Below are positions 11,598 to 23,287 of a stretch of DNA of 64,000 nucleotides, piece by piece. The notes below the pieces were generated by a model that was not told the origin of the DNA, searched no databases, and was given only the letters and a program-made list of their open reading frames with translations. This stretch comes from Toxorhynchites rutilus septentrionalis (taxonomy: Eukaryota > Arthropoda > Insecta > Diptera > Culicidae). The DNA lies in contig NC_073745.1 in NCBI RefSeq assembly GCF_029784135.1, positions 243,625,624 to 243,689,623 of the forward strand, written 5' to 3'. Each line of letters begins with the position of its first letter. Position 1 is the first letter of the stretch. Both the position numbers and the translations under genes were made by a program.

Positions 11598-11790
11598 ATG
11601 AGTGAAGACATTCTACGATAGTAGTTGCGTCGATGAGGTATCCTTTGCATAGGTTACACGTGATGCAGGGATTGACCGAGCTGAGAAGAATCTGGCTCGG
11701 CTTGTAAGGTGATTCCGGACCGTTGACAACCGTGGTTGTCTTGGTCATCTTCGCTACCTCACCAGTCATTGTCATTCTGTTATTCCGCAT
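11598..11790 (-). CDS. Psc: Psc-like PcG RING protein, first coding exon (N-terminus)
   Basis: This encodes 64 residues plus one base, ending with the first half of a RING finger: [20 protein letters not shown] and then TIVECLHS, ligands C45, C48, C61 and H63. [26 protein letters not shown] is the signature of the PSC/BMI1/PCGF family, the Polycomb repressive complex 1 subunit that pairs with RING1/Sce to ubiquitinate histone H2A in the nucleus. I chose ATG 11790 because an in-frame TGA lies just upstream (about 11841) with no other ATG between; ATGs at 11775 (better context) and 11769 are alternatives. The N-terminal 35 residues are Thr/Lys-rich and not conserved. It splices to 10875 in phase 1. 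Confidence 0.85.
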
Positions 11791-13400
11791 AGCAGTCAAC
11801 AATATCCTGGCGATAAACACGGGTGACAGTTGGTGTGATATTCAAAATAATCCTTCGGTATCCATGGTGTGTAATCCAGTGCGCGTAATCCAAAATAACG
11901 ACTTATCCAATCATCAGCGTAATCCAACCGTTAAAAATAATCCAAGTGAACACGCACTGCAGGAATTTCACGTTTTTTACTATTTCAAAATTTCCCCTTG
12001 CACTTATTTCTCCATCACAAAATCAAATTTCCGTTTCACTTCTTCGTCGCTTCTTTTCCAAAACAAAATAAAAGTAATCACTCAGCGCAGCAACCCCAAT
12101 TTCAATAACACCGTAAAACACTTATTTCACCAACACAGCCATCCACATTCAGTCGGGATCATTCGCGCTCTTTGCAGCCAAATACCAGTTGTCGAAAACA
12201 GGCGCGCATACACACACACGCACACACTTTCACGGCAACCGAAAGGTTGATGAAGTGCACGAAATCGAGCGCGCGTAACGAACAACTTTTATGCTGAGGT
12301 CTTCACTCTTCTTTCCCTTTGTGGCTGTCTTCTTTTTCCGAGAACTGGTTCATTCTCTCTTTGCACTCTCTTTTTGATGTATATATTCTCTTCGTTTTCT
12401 CTCTCGCACTTGGTATCAGATAAAACGACAAACGACGCACGAAACTGACCCGTTCACGGTCGACGACCAAATGATGACGACGCGAGAATCATTCACAGTT
12501 GGTACCACTTGGCTTGCTAGGCTTACAAACACGGGCACTGTGCGCGTGTGCGTGCGTACTTTGTGGTGGCAGCACCTACACAAACGCACGCGCGGCACTT
12601 TATGTTAGCTACGGTTTCAAACGCAGTAGGCTGTCGAATTATTTTAAGGCCTTTTGAAATGTGTTCGCGTTTACGGTTGATGATTATCAATTACTAACAG
12701 TTCATAATACTTTCACTGATTCACTAAATTCACTAATGATCATTAGCTCATTAGCACACCTCTCACTGTTCTGATATTCGGGGTTTTGGTGAAAATCGCC
12801 TTCAAATCACTATATTTCGAAACACGACCAACGTGAACGCTGTCTCAATTGAAACTGATGTGCTATATACTGCCGCGCCAGGCGGAACAAGCGGCAACAG
12901 CTGTATCTACATAAGCCATAGGAACCCTCGCTGTATATAACCAGATTGCACGTCTCTACGCGAATATACACCACTACACACATGACAGCATCGAAAGCGC
13001 CTGCCAGCGTTCGTTGCTTCTCGTTCGCTCGCTTACTCATTCACGGCGAGTGTCGGTCTCGTAAGGAGCCAACGCGAAGGAGCTTGAAATTCGATCCCCC
13101 TCTAACGGTTTGGTCTCGCTGTCTCGCTCTCGCCCGCTGCTTTGCATTCACTCACACCCTCTACGGAACACATTTTTGTGCCGAGAGGTTATTCGACTTC
13201 TCCCTCTTCGGCCTCTCGAGAGACGCTCGCACATAAGCTTGCCCTGCGTTTATGTAATCGCACTCTGTACGAGGTTTGAATGCCACATAGCGTTGGGGAC
13301 AACTTTTGTTTCGCTCGTGTTCTGTAAATTTCCGTTCACCGAGAGCATTTTGAAATAAAATGAAAATGCTTGGCGATGTTGCTCGCGATTCATGATTATA
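11791..13400 (-). promoter_or_regulatory. Candidate 5' region of Psc with GAGA-type motifs
   Basis: Sequence upstream of the start codon is TE-poor, GC-richer than the flanks and studded with CTCTC/GAGAG motifs (12353-12412, 13110-13140, 13200-13222), the binding core of GAGA factor in dipterans. TATA-like sequences lie near 12866 and 12936, but neither is placed next to a convincing initiator. I infer that the 5' UTR and promoter lie here; the exact start site cannot be fixed. Confidence 0.4.
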
Positions 13401-15026
13401 TTAATGCTGTTCATGTTTCAGGATCTACAGGAGATCTCCTGTGAGACTAGAGTAATAAAGTAAAAAGCAGCAACAATTATTACAACATTATTATAAAAGT
13501 TTCTGGTGGCAATCATCTCAAAATATAAATTCAACCACTAAACCTGCTATTATCCACTAGACGAGCGAAAATGATTTCAAAACCCGTCCAAACTCAACCT
13601 CCACGAATATCTCGCTGGGGCTCAAGAAAGCAGCAACAAAAAAAAGTCCTATTTAATCTGATTCTCTGGTTTTATTTTCCTGCCTATATACTTCAAGCAT
13701 CAAGCTGCGCAAATACATCACCACCACACAGACGCGCCATGCGAGCACATATTTCTGTGTGTTAGTGCTCAGTCAATGCGCCCCGAATACATAAGAGAGC
13801 GCTGCGAACAAGCATCGACAGCTGCTGCTGCTCCAAAGCACAAGTAAATAACGTCGCAACAACACTATTTGAAAAAAAAAACTAACCACTCATGGGAAGC
13901 ATGATCATATCGGGGCTTCGTTTGCGGGAAGTACAATACTGAGCAATCTTTCAACTTATTGTTTTATTCCGAATTTCAGAACAAACCTTGAATCGTAGTG
14001 TTGCTTATGCCACCCAACCTGAAACACATAGCAACCCACCGGAGTGAACCCCTTTACGAAAAACGCTCGCTCCCCCTCTCAACCAACAATGAGGAATGAC
14101 GCAAAAAGTCCACCTTCAGCTTCAACAACGGGAGGGCAGCGTCATCCTTTCAGCTCATTAGCATATGCATACACACCCATACATAAATGTCCCCCTTACA
14201 CCAAAAACGCCTCGCTTCTGCAGCAAGGAGCAGTGAGGGGCGAATACTACTGCCTGGAGTAATCATCATTTATGTTTCCTATCCTCCGCAGGCAATGCTG
14301 CTGCCTGCTACCCACTCAACCAAATAAAATATACATAAATACGTTCAGCTCCCGTCCCGTTGCGAACGCTGCTGCATCCATGTAGTTGTGCACCGATCAC
14401 AGATCACACAGCCGTATTTCGGGGGAAAAGTGGTAAATAGATGGTACTTTTTTTTATTCATCTGTCCTCTTCACACGGTCATGGCATTCTCGTTGGCATT
14501 CGAAACGCTCGAAACGCTGTTTCGATTGAAAGAAGAACCCAACAACAACAAAAAAAAACACGCATCCATTGGATTAGCGGACAACGGCACCACAGGAAAA
14601 GGTCCCCGAGGGAGATGATTCTGGCTCCGTTGCTGTCTCGAGTTGCGTGAGGCGAGCGTTGTGAGCAGTCTCCCGGTCACTAAATCAGGGAATCGTTCGA
14701 TTTTGAATGTACATAAATGCTTAGGAATTATCGCTCCCCTGAGAGTCCGGAGAGGGGGAACACAATGATTCATTCTTCGGGGCTGGGTGCCTGAATTTCA
14801 CCACTTTAGAAAGGATGTTGTAATGGCTGTATAATACGCTGCGTGATTGATAGATGTTGTGAAATATGAAATATATCAAATGCAGTGTTACACACGAATC
14901 TGTGCTACATGAAAAACAACATGAATTTGCACAATTCGTAGATAGAAATTTTGCAAACAATAGTTTGAGCCGGGAAAACGACTCCAAAGAATTTACATTT
15001 ACAACTCCTCTGTCCATGTTTTTATA
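13401..15026. other. Intergenic, nothing recognised
   Basis: Mixed-composition sequence with CA-rich and poly-A tracts. Short open frames (for example 14388-14618) lack domain content. It ends at the TA flanking the Tc1 foldback element. Confidence 0.5.
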
Positions 15027-15408
15027 CACTGCGTTTCACAACTAAAAAACCTCTCATTTCTTCTGTGTTTCCAGAGATATGTAAGAAGTCAGTTGAATTG
15101 AAGTATATAGTATAGGATATAACAACTATCTTCATTTGAAAGACTGACATTTGAACTTTTTTGTTGTGTTCAGGCGCGAAACATTCACAAAACAGAAATT
15201 CCAGTGTTTCGTAACTATAGAACCAGTTGGAAAATTTCACTCCTTTACAAAATTAACGTCAATTTCACATGAATTACAATAAGTTTCTGATTCGTAGGAT
15301 ATTCGTAGTTCTCAATAAGTTCAAATAACCCTTTCGTGGTGGTTTCGACCAGACCAAAACATTGATATTACCCGTTCTGAACTGCATTCCTCGTTTGATC
15401 CAGTAAGA

Positions 15409-16089
15409 TTGCAGATCAAATCGATGCGAATTGTAGAAGCTACAGGGGAGGCCTTCATACGATGTGACTCGAGGGAAACTGCTGCCGTTTTATTGAAGGA
15501 ATCAGAGAAAAAACTCGGAAAAAAGTATGAAATTCGCATCAGACAGCCAAACAAACCAAAGATGAGGATTGTTGGTCATGACGAAGAAATTAAAGAAGGT
15601 GATGGTTCTATGTTTTTAGATAAATTGAAGAAACAAAAACAAAATAACTTAAACGAAAATCCGGAGATACAACTCGTTAAGTCATTCAAGAATAGAAAAT
15701 GGAAACGTAGCGCAAATATAGCGATTATTGAAGTTGATGCGGTAACGTTCGAAGCATTACTGAAAATGGAAAAAGTGACTGTCGGTTGGGAAATATGCAG
15801 AGTTTTCGAAGCAATTAGTGTCTTGAGATGTTACAACTGTTGGAGCTACCGGCATAAGTCCCCAGATTGCAATGATAGTATACGTTGTCCGTATTGTGCT
15901 GAATGTCATAAGTCAAAAGATTGTAAAGCAGAGTATGAAAAATGTATCAATTGTGACAAGAACAATCGAAAGAAGAAGTTTGATGCTGATCATCAGTTGG
16001 ATATCTGCCACACGGCTTTAAGCTATGAATGTACCATATACCAGGAAAAAGTTAGGAAAGCAAGAGAGCTTGTTGACTACGGTAAATAG
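15409..16089 (+). pseudogene. LINE ORF1 (Gag-like, three zinc knuckles), 5' truncated
   Basis: The 226-codon frame ends in a Cys/His cluster: CYNCWSYRHKSPDC, then CPYCAECHKSKDC, then CINC. This arrangement is typical of nucleic-acid-binding Gag-like ORF1 proteins of insect LINEs, which coat the RNA intermediate. The open frame extends upstream without its natural start, because the element is cut at about 15353. The middle of the protein is Lys-rich. The stop at 16087-16089 is followed almost directly by endonuclease-like sequence. Confidence 0.75.
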
Positions 16090-17108
16090 CAGCCAGAGCT
16101 GTCGATTGTATATTTGAATGCGGCTGGTTTATTCACTCATTTCGATGACATTTCTCTCAGCATATATGACGTAAAACCTTTAGCGGTGGTAATTGTTGAA
16201 ACACATTTGACTGATGATGTTAATCTATGTTTCTACTCTCTTCTTGGATACCAGATGATTGATTGCATATAGAGTTAGTTAAAAACGATAAGAAAAATGG
16301 AAACTGGTTCCTTGCAATAAAAATTAGAGCAGGAAATCAGAAGTTACTTGTTGGCGGCGTGTATCATTCTCCTAGTTTCAGTGATAATTCTTGAGATTAC
16401 TTGAGCATGAATGGCTTTCAGATGCGATGAATGATGGTATCGAAAATATAATTTGTGGTGATTTCAATATAAATTATAACAGTATGTACGAGAGTCGTGA
16501 GTTGAGACGAGTGGAGATGTGTGCGGTTTGAAGCAGTATGTTGTACAAGACACCCGAGTAACCCAACTAAGTAGCACAAAGATTGATTTAGTTTTTTCTA
16601 ATCATGAAAACTGCGTGGCAAATGTTTTACATGATTATAGAATTCCAGATCATGGGACTATATGTGTTAAACCAGGTAGCAATTTGTTCCAGACACTCAA
16701 AATGAGCATGTTTCGGTTAAATCATGGGTTTGTTATAATCAGGCGAGTCTTTACAATTTATTAAGACAAAGTTTTTCTAGCGAGAGCATTTGATGAAATC
16801 TTAGAAAAAAGTGTATCGCAACTAATAGATATCAAAATCGTTACAACACATCCAGTAAACAGCTGGTATTCCAATCATCTGGCTAATCTAAAGTGTCGCC
16901 GTGATAGATTGTGTGGTAAGCATAGGCAAGATAGAACAACGCGAAACTGGAATAATTATGTTGCTGCTAGAAATCTATATTCGAGGGCGCTGAGAGAGGC
17001 AAAAAATACAATGTTTCAAGAAGAATTGGGAATAAATAAATATGACGGAAGAAAATTATGGAAAACAATTAAAAACTACTGAATTCCAAGACGACGAAAC
17101 CGAATATA

Positions 17109-18801
17109 ATGAACTTTGATGGCATAGAAATAACAGACGAACAAGAAATTGCAAATCGATTGAATGAATATTTTATTGATAGCGTGATTGAAATACATGA
17201 AAGAATTCCTCCATGTCAGACAGTGTTGGTGTCGAATGTGTGTCAGTTGTCAGCGTTAGTGTCAGTGTCAGTTGAAGACGATCCGCATTTGAGGAATTTC
17301 TCATTGGTTACAAATGATGAACTCAACGAATTAATAAAGAATTTGTAACGTACATCAGGAATTGGAAATGTGTCAACCCAAGTGTTTAGAGACGCGTCGT
17401 TAGTTATGAATGGTATGTTGTTGAAAATCGTAAATGAAAGTCTTCGATGCGGTGTAGTCCCAGAACCGTGGAAAGAACCTATCCCGAAAGTAAAAGTGAC
17501 TACTGATGCAAAGCTACACAGCCCCATAAATATGTTGAGACTGCAAGAAAAAATTTTAGAGCTGTGTGTGAAGAAGCAGTTGCTGGAATTCATCAACAGA
17601 AAAGGCATTTTGATTCCAGAACAATCAGGCTTCCGAAAGAATCATTCTACTGAGACTGCGATAAACTTAATATTACGCAAATGGAAGTCTAATATAGAGA
17701 ATGGAAAATACACGGTAGCTGTGTTCTTGGATTTCAAAAGAGCTTTTAAAACTGTTGATAGACAGAAGCTTCTTCAAGTATTACAGAACAAAGGAATTGT
17801 TGGTGTGGTTTTGCATTGGTTTACAAAAGTTATTTGAATAATAGAACTACATTTGGAAATACTACATCGGATCGAAGACTAAATGATTTAGGTGTTCCAC
17901 AAGGTAGTGTGTTAGGTCCTTTATTGTTTATTCTCTATATTAATGACATGAAATATCATACAGGAAGAGATGTATTGAAATTGTTTGTCGATGACTCTAC
18001 AATTTATTGGGTGAATGATGACTTGTTTACAGCAATAGCGGAGGCAAACGAAGACTTATAATTACGGAGTATTTGAAAATGAAGAGACTTTGTCTGAGTC
18101 TTTCCAAGACGTACTGGATGATAATCGGAAGTCGGAAGAAAGACGGACATCCACCTATGTTCATGGATGGTGTAATGATTGAACGAGTAAAAATTGTTAA
18201 ATATCTAGGTGTGCAAGTCGACGAGAAGCTAACGCTCATTGAACATGTTGACTACGTTATAAAAAAGGTGGCTGTTAAATATGGTGTGCTTTGCCGGATA
18301 AACAGGTATCTAACATTCGAATCTAAGGTGACGTATGTACGGTCTGTTATAATGCCACATTTTGATTATTGTGCTACAGTATTGCTACATGCTTCAGATT
18401 CGCAACTACAAAGACTGCAACGTTTACAAAATAAGATAATGAGAGTGGTTCTTAGATGTAGTAGGTACACACCAAGAGTTTCGATGTTGGATATGCTTCA
18501 ATGGTTGTCCGTACGACAAAGGACTATCCGAAATTGCCTGATTTTTATTCATAAAATGAAACTCGGATTACTACTTGATTATTTGATGGAAGATGTCGAA
18601 TATGGAAGAGACGTGCACTCTCATTACACTAGGAGAGCAGCTGACTTTAGATTACCATATCTTACAAAAACAACGACACAACGATCACTTTTCTATCGTG
18701 GACTACAAATTTACAACACATTACCTCAAGACGCTAAAGAAATGACAAATATCGCACAATTCAAAAGGACAACAATTGACTTCGTTAAAAAATTTTATTG
18801 A
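17109..18801 (+). pseudogene. LINE reverse transcriptase (broken)
   Basis: Separate frames carry consecutive RT motifs: FLDFKRAFKTVD (about 17725-17760), GVPQGSVLGPLLFILYINDM (about 17892-17951), then LKLFVDDSTIYW, with F-V-D-D as the catalytic box (about 17976-18010), followed by a thumb/C-terminal region to 18801. One frameshift lies near 17830 and a stop near 18060. The enzyme would copy the LINE RNA at a nicked target; here it cannot be translated whole. Confidence 0.8.
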
Positions 18802-18830
18802 CCACTGACATGAATGTCAGCGAATGAGAA

Positions 18831-19878
18831 CAAAATGATAATTATATAATGACTACAGAATGTACATTTCATAATTGACTAGATGTGATGGACTTAGAGT
18901 GATGGCCATACGCGGGCAGTCTTCCGACAAACACTTACACATGTCCACCCGATGTGAAAATTACATGTCTTTGTTTGAATTCAAACATGATTTTCGCTAG
19001 TGTTGAATGTCTATCCCAAACGCGAACAATGATACACAAACATAAACATTGTAAACAAACACGATGTTCATAATTCACGAACATCATGTACAAACATATC
19101 ACCCGATGACGCATTATTCATTGCTTTCGTTTCGTTCCTTTTCACGCACGGAAAGAAATTATTCATCCTAAAATATTTCTTCGTAGAATACTTTTTCACA
19201 GAAACGAACTTGAAATTTAGTTCGCATTACAAAAATTGCATGAACTAAGAGGCTATGAGTTCATGCACATTTTGCAAGTCTGATTATATAATCCTTGGTT
19301 TCGTGCAAAGAAAACATTCTCTGAATAGAAAGAAGTTTCTATGAGATTTTTTTGCGTGCATGTTGCCAATTGAAGTCTGGGGAAGCGACTGCACCATTGT
19401 CATGATAAATGCTTCCTTTCCCTTTTCATATCAACGCACCAACACACCGTGTGTTGAGTGGTGGTGGTGTGCTGTCTAATTCGCTTCTTTTACTCTACAC
19501 ACTGCTGTTGCTTGGGATGAAAATGCGAGAGAAACTGAACATCATGTTTGAACATCATGGGAAACAAACATGACACATTCTTAAACAACGGGTACAAAAA
19601 ATAATGTTTGTCTGCAAACATAAAACTGCGAGAGTAGGGAGAACACTGTTCGTCTCGTACCCAGTGTTCAATGTGAAACACGGAAGACTGTACGCGGGAG
19701 TAGACGCAACGAGAAATATAGTACCAGAAAAAATCCAACGACATCAAGTAATATAACATTGAAAAACTAATTATCTACAAGATAATCAGTCCCTCCCACT
19801 CCAAAAGAAGCGTATGGGGTGGAGGTAGGACCCAAAAAAAAAATGAAAGGCCTTTGGGATCATCACAGGAAAAAAAAA
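18831..19878 (+). other. Distal part of the insertion in the Tc1 arm
   Basis: Non-coding sequence between the RT stop and the resumed Tc1 arm. It has an ACATCATG/CAAACAT-rich stretch (18960-19110, 19540-19640) and ends in A-runs just before GCTGCG. It could be LINE 3' UTR, or LINE 3' UTR plus a further small insertion. Confidence 0.4.
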
Positions 19879-20364
19879 GCTGCGACATGTTGTACTGCTC
19901 GTTTAAGCTTTTCTAATCACTCATACTGCTTGTAAGCTACATCTACTATTCGTATAATCACTCCTCATAAGTTCTTAACAAGGTTCCGATTTGGTAAACA
20001 AGCTGATCAGTCCATTCTATGGATTCTGTGAATTGATGCCAAATTACCCAATTATCACATTTGATGTAAATGTTTTTGATGTAAAACAACAGTAAATGAT
20101 TCTGAAGTACTTCTTTGTACTTCCGACTGTTCATTCGTGTAGATGGTAAGCTATCTAAACCAGGCCTTTTTGATTAAATTCTCCCCAAACCATAAAAATC
20201 TCATCTGCAAAGCTGCGGGTCCAAAAGCTAATGCCATGAGTTTCACTATTTCAGGAGAACTTTTCTAATAAAAAGAAATCCAACTTGAATAAAATTTCTT
20301 CACAATGGAAGGACTTACGGAACGTGTCATGTAATTATTCAACTCGTAACTTTGCAGGCGGCAG

Positions 20365-20775
20365 TTTGATGGTTTGAGGTAAATATTTTCAAAAAGGTCT
20401 GGTTAAGATAGCTTAGTATCAACAACAATGAACGGTGAGAATTCCAACGAAGTTCTTCAGAATCATTTACATCTGTTTTTGCATCAAAAACAATGTAATA
20501 ATTTGATAATTTGGCATCAATACATAACATCCGGAAAGCCAAGTCATGGTTTATTGAATACGGGCTTCAGATTCTGGACTGATCAGCTTGTTTACCAGAT
20601 CAAAACCCTATCAAGAACTCATGAGGAGTCATACGAATAGTAGAAGCAGCTTACAAGCAGTATGAGTGATTTGAAGAGCTAAAAAGAGCAGTATCAACTG
20701 CGTAGAACGAGATACATACTACAATATGGCGCAGCTTGGTCGAACCACCCCGAATGAGTTGTTTGACCCTATTGA
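20365..20775 (+). pseudogene. Tc1-like transposase, C-terminal half (right arm)
   Basis: With stops, this reads GGSLMV*G (the GGSxMVWG motif), later WFIEYGLQILD*SACLPDQN (the LDWPAxSPDLNPIENLWG block), then EAAYKQYE*FEELKRAV and SLVEPP near the end, all in the Tc1 order. Tc1 transposases cut and paste the element using a DDE triad; several residues here are stops. The same segment is present in inverted form at 19879-20220, so both arms derive from the same gene half. Confidence 0.75.
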
Positions 20776-22084
20776 GGATAACCTACGAATCAGAAACCTA
20801 TTGTAATTCATGTGAAATTGACGTTAGTTTTGTAAAGGAGTGAGAGTTTTTCCATCTGGTTCTATAGTTATGAAACACTGAAATGTCTGTTTTTTGAATG
20901 TTTCGCTCCTGAACACAACAATAAAGTTCAAATGGCCAGTCTTTTAAATGAAGATAGTTGTTATATCCTATACTGTATACTTCAATTCAACTGACTTCTT
21001 ACATATCTCTGGAAACCGGAAACTTGTGAAACGCAGTGTAGGATGCGTAAGCGTAAAGTGGCCAGATGGTTAGATGTCTAATGCGGGACATACAAAAAAA
21101 CGTTATGTATATACGTTATGTGAACATAAGCCATACTTTAGCGAGTCTCATTTATTCGTGAAATTCTTAACAATTATTAAACCTGCAATGAAACCTGCTC
21201 TGTATTATTTCTTTTAACGTATTGGCACTTCGGTGGTCCATAGTTTGTTCACGCCTGAAAAAACTCGCATAGTCAAAACATTTAAGCCTGGCAAGTATGA
21301 TTCAAATACTACCATTTTCTTCAATGAAATGCTTGAAAATTCCAAACCATGTTTCAGCGATTGTAGTGTAAACGCATGAATTGAACACATGGACTAATTT
21401 CAGATGGCGATGGAAAAAAAACTACAAAACATAATGGACAAAATTTTCCTTAATAAACGTAAGATTTAAGTAAAATTTGTTCCATTGAATTATAGTCCTC
21501 AACAAAAATTATTCAGCTATGTTGATTCACAGCAGTAGCATAGTATTGATGATTTTTTCTTATTGCCAACTCCACCCCACAGCAAAGAGGTGGGACATCC
21601 TGAGACACTCCATGTCCGCCGGATACAGCCGATCTAGTATTTACAACATCCTCTCCTTGCCGCTCCTTAAGCCGGAAGATCGAAGCAATGGGCCAAACGG
21701 TGAAGAAGGATCTGACCAAAAATAGAAATTTTTATGCGAGGCCGGCCGTGTTTGAGCACCAGGCAGCAGCAGTAGTAGGAGCAGTAGTTGGAGATTCTGG
21801 TGAACCTGACAGCAGCCCATTATGCCAAAAGATAACTGGAGGATGGATCGATTGGAGGTAAACATTGTAGCGAAAACCCCAGCCTTCCCAACATTCACCA
21901 GCTGGAGCGGTATAATTTTTTTGGGAGAACCTCAAACGGAAGACTTCCTCCAATAATTTCATAGCCAAAACGGAGAGACAGCTGACCGCCAATGCAACGA
22001 CCAGGTTCAAGAACGTCCCCCGGCATCCATCTTTTCATCGGCCAAGGTTAAGACTCCGGTCATTTCCGTATGGCCGCCCGGCAC

Positions 22085-22092
22085 TATATAAA
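22085..22092 (+). promoter_or_regulatory. TATA-box-like sequence inside the hAT element
   Basis: TATATAAA follows a GC-rich stretch and precedes a pyrimidine-rich ACTCTGTCTCTTTCTGTCC. An AATAAA lies about 230 bases downstream. The layout resembles a short Pol II unit or an LTR fragment. Confidence 0.3.
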
Positions 22093-22316
22093 CGATACTT
22101 CATCAACCAACTCTGTCTCTTTCTGTCCAGCATACACTAGTTCTTCCGGCTTTTTTAACATGTTGAGCCCCGACCGAGCTAGGGGATCGAAAATTAGCCT
22201 TTTCTCTGACGTCGAACCCTGCAAGTCAATAGGAGACTTTATAAAAATAATTTTCCAATTTTGTTCCCAGTTGACACTCTCTGAACAAAAATTCCACGCT
22301 CTTGAACAGTTTGTGA

Positions 22317-22322
22317 AATAAA
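22317..22322 (+). terminator. Polyadenylation signal AATAAA
   Basis: AATAAA in TGTGAAATAAAAGATTTTTTTG, with a T-rich element directly after it, in the spacing expected for a cleavage/polyadenylation site. It pairs with the TATA-like box at 22085. Confidence 0.3.
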
Positions 22323-22892
22323 AGATTTTTTTGAGGTTCATCTATTTATTTAAGAAAATCAACTTGATCAAATTGTACTATTGAAATATATTGGTATCGC
22401 GGGACATTTTTGCTTCTGTTGCCAAATGCGGGACGTTTCGCAGGACGTTTTATTGAAATGCGGGACTGTCCCGCGTAATGCGGGACGTCTGGTCAGTTTA
22501 CGTAAGCGACAAAATGAACAAAATCGACTTTTTCACCGTTTTGCATTCTACGCAATGTAATTCGTTTGCTCAACATGCAATCGAACGTTTTTTGTTCGAA
22601 AACATTTGAGCAATTTTGAAGAAACGTTTCCGAAAAATCTTTGTCCGCATAACAGACGTAGTTCCAGCTTACAGCTTTCATACATTGTTCGAAAATCAAC
22701 ATTTGTCAGTATTATGTGCTATAAGCTAGATCTACATTTGAATCACATTCTTTGTAGGGTCCAAACATGCCTGTCAGTGTTTCCTAATAGATGAATATAA
22801 GAAACCATTGAAACACTGCTCATATAATTACTAGAGATGAAACGGATATTCGGTAACTAGCCGGCCGGATACCGGTTATTTGAAAATATATA

Positions 22893-23000
22893 CAGGTCGG
22901 ACTCGATTATATGTGATTCGATTATATACAATTTTGGACTCGATTATACAGCGCGGACTCGATTATATGCAGTTTCTGATTTCTTTTCACTGTATATAAT
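22893..23000. repeat. Pogo/Tigger-like TIR with repeated TCGATTATAT
   Basis: Starts CAGGTCGGACTCGATTATAT after a TA and repeats (G)GACTCGATTATA-type motifs four to five times within about 100 bases. Subterminal repeats of this style are found at ends of pogo-like elements; compare 36024-36462. The partner end was not located. Confidence 0.5.
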
Positions 23001-23075
23001 CGAATCTAAACAAAAAAAAAATTGGTTTTTTTTGCATGTATTTTTCTTTTTTTTTAATATAAAAGAGGAACTTGA

Positions 23076-23287
23076 TTTAATTCTTGGTGAAAATTAAAGC
23101 AAAATCTTCAAAAATCACGATTTTTACCCCACTGTATATGAATTAGTCACTTAAATTACACCTTAACGTTGAAAGGTTACATTTCTTCTTGAAATAAGTC
23201 ATATTTGAAACATAAAAAAATATTTTTGTGGGGTGGGGTAAAAATCGTGATTTTTGAAGATTTTGCTTGAATTTTCACCAAAAATTA
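23076..23287. repeat. Inverted repeat, about 53-bp arms
   Basis: Bases 23076-23128 (through AAATCTTCAAAAATCACG to TTTTTACCCC) are matched in reverse complement by 23232-23287 with few changes, around a 100-base loop. It could be a small MITE or the core of one; no target duplication is evident. Confidence 0.7.

Larger units (their letters stand above)
15353..18830 (+). mobile_element. 5'-truncated non-LTR retrotransposon (LINE)
   Basis: In order: an ORF1 end with zinc knuckles, then traces of an APE-type endonuclease (about 16100-16700: NAAG, VETHLTDD and DFNIN motifs), then a reverse transcriptase (17100-18800). It is inserted in the left arm of the Tc1 dimer. The insert beyond the coding end continues to 19878 and finishes with an A-rich stretch, compatible with a LINE tail. 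Frameshifts and stops split ORF2 into at least six frames, so it is dead. RT motifs place it near the CR1/Jockey group; the family is not assigned. Confidence 0.8.
15027..21038. mobile_element. Inverted Tc1-like dimer (foldback) carrying a LINE insertion
   Basis: Both ends read CACTGCGTTTCACAA inward and are flanked by TA (15025-15026 and 21039-21040), as for a Tc1/mariner element. The left arm is 15027-15352 continued by 19879-20220; the right arm, in opposite orientation, is about 20350-21038. Removing 15353-19878 makes the left arm collinear with the right one (TTCGACCA then GCTGCG). Both outer ends are therefore the same, 3', end of a Tc1-like element, and both arms contain the C-terminal half of the transposase. 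The N-terminal half is absent. Confidence 0.8.
21054..22500. mobile_element. hAT-type DNA transposon with perfect 8-bp target duplication
   Basis: CGTAAGCG occurs at 21046-21053 and again at 22501-22508. Between them the ends read TAAAGTGGCCAGA and, in reverse complement, TAAACTGACCAGA. An 8-bp duplication with short TIRs defines hAT insertions. Subterminal GCGGGAC repeats occur near both ends (21083 and 22380-22488). No intact hAT transposase is seen. Internal sequence holds an HTH-like fragment (KRWDILRHSMSAGYSRSSIY, about 21580-21645) and a TATA/polyadenylation pair, so it is a non-autonomous or cargo-carrying copy. Confidence 0.85.

Noticed and set aside
11723..12250. 175-codon plus-strand ORF
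   Set aside because: It starts antisense to the Psc first exon and runs into its upstream region; no motif, and the minus-strand exon explains the coding signal.
12946..13236. 96-codon plus-strand ORF after a TATATAA box
   Set aside because: Arg/Ser/Phe-rich chance frame in CTCTC-rich DNA; no family resemblance.
14044..14618. Plus-strand ORFs of 69-76 codons
   Set aside because: No domain, inconsistent with neighbours, and rich in poly-A/CA sequence.
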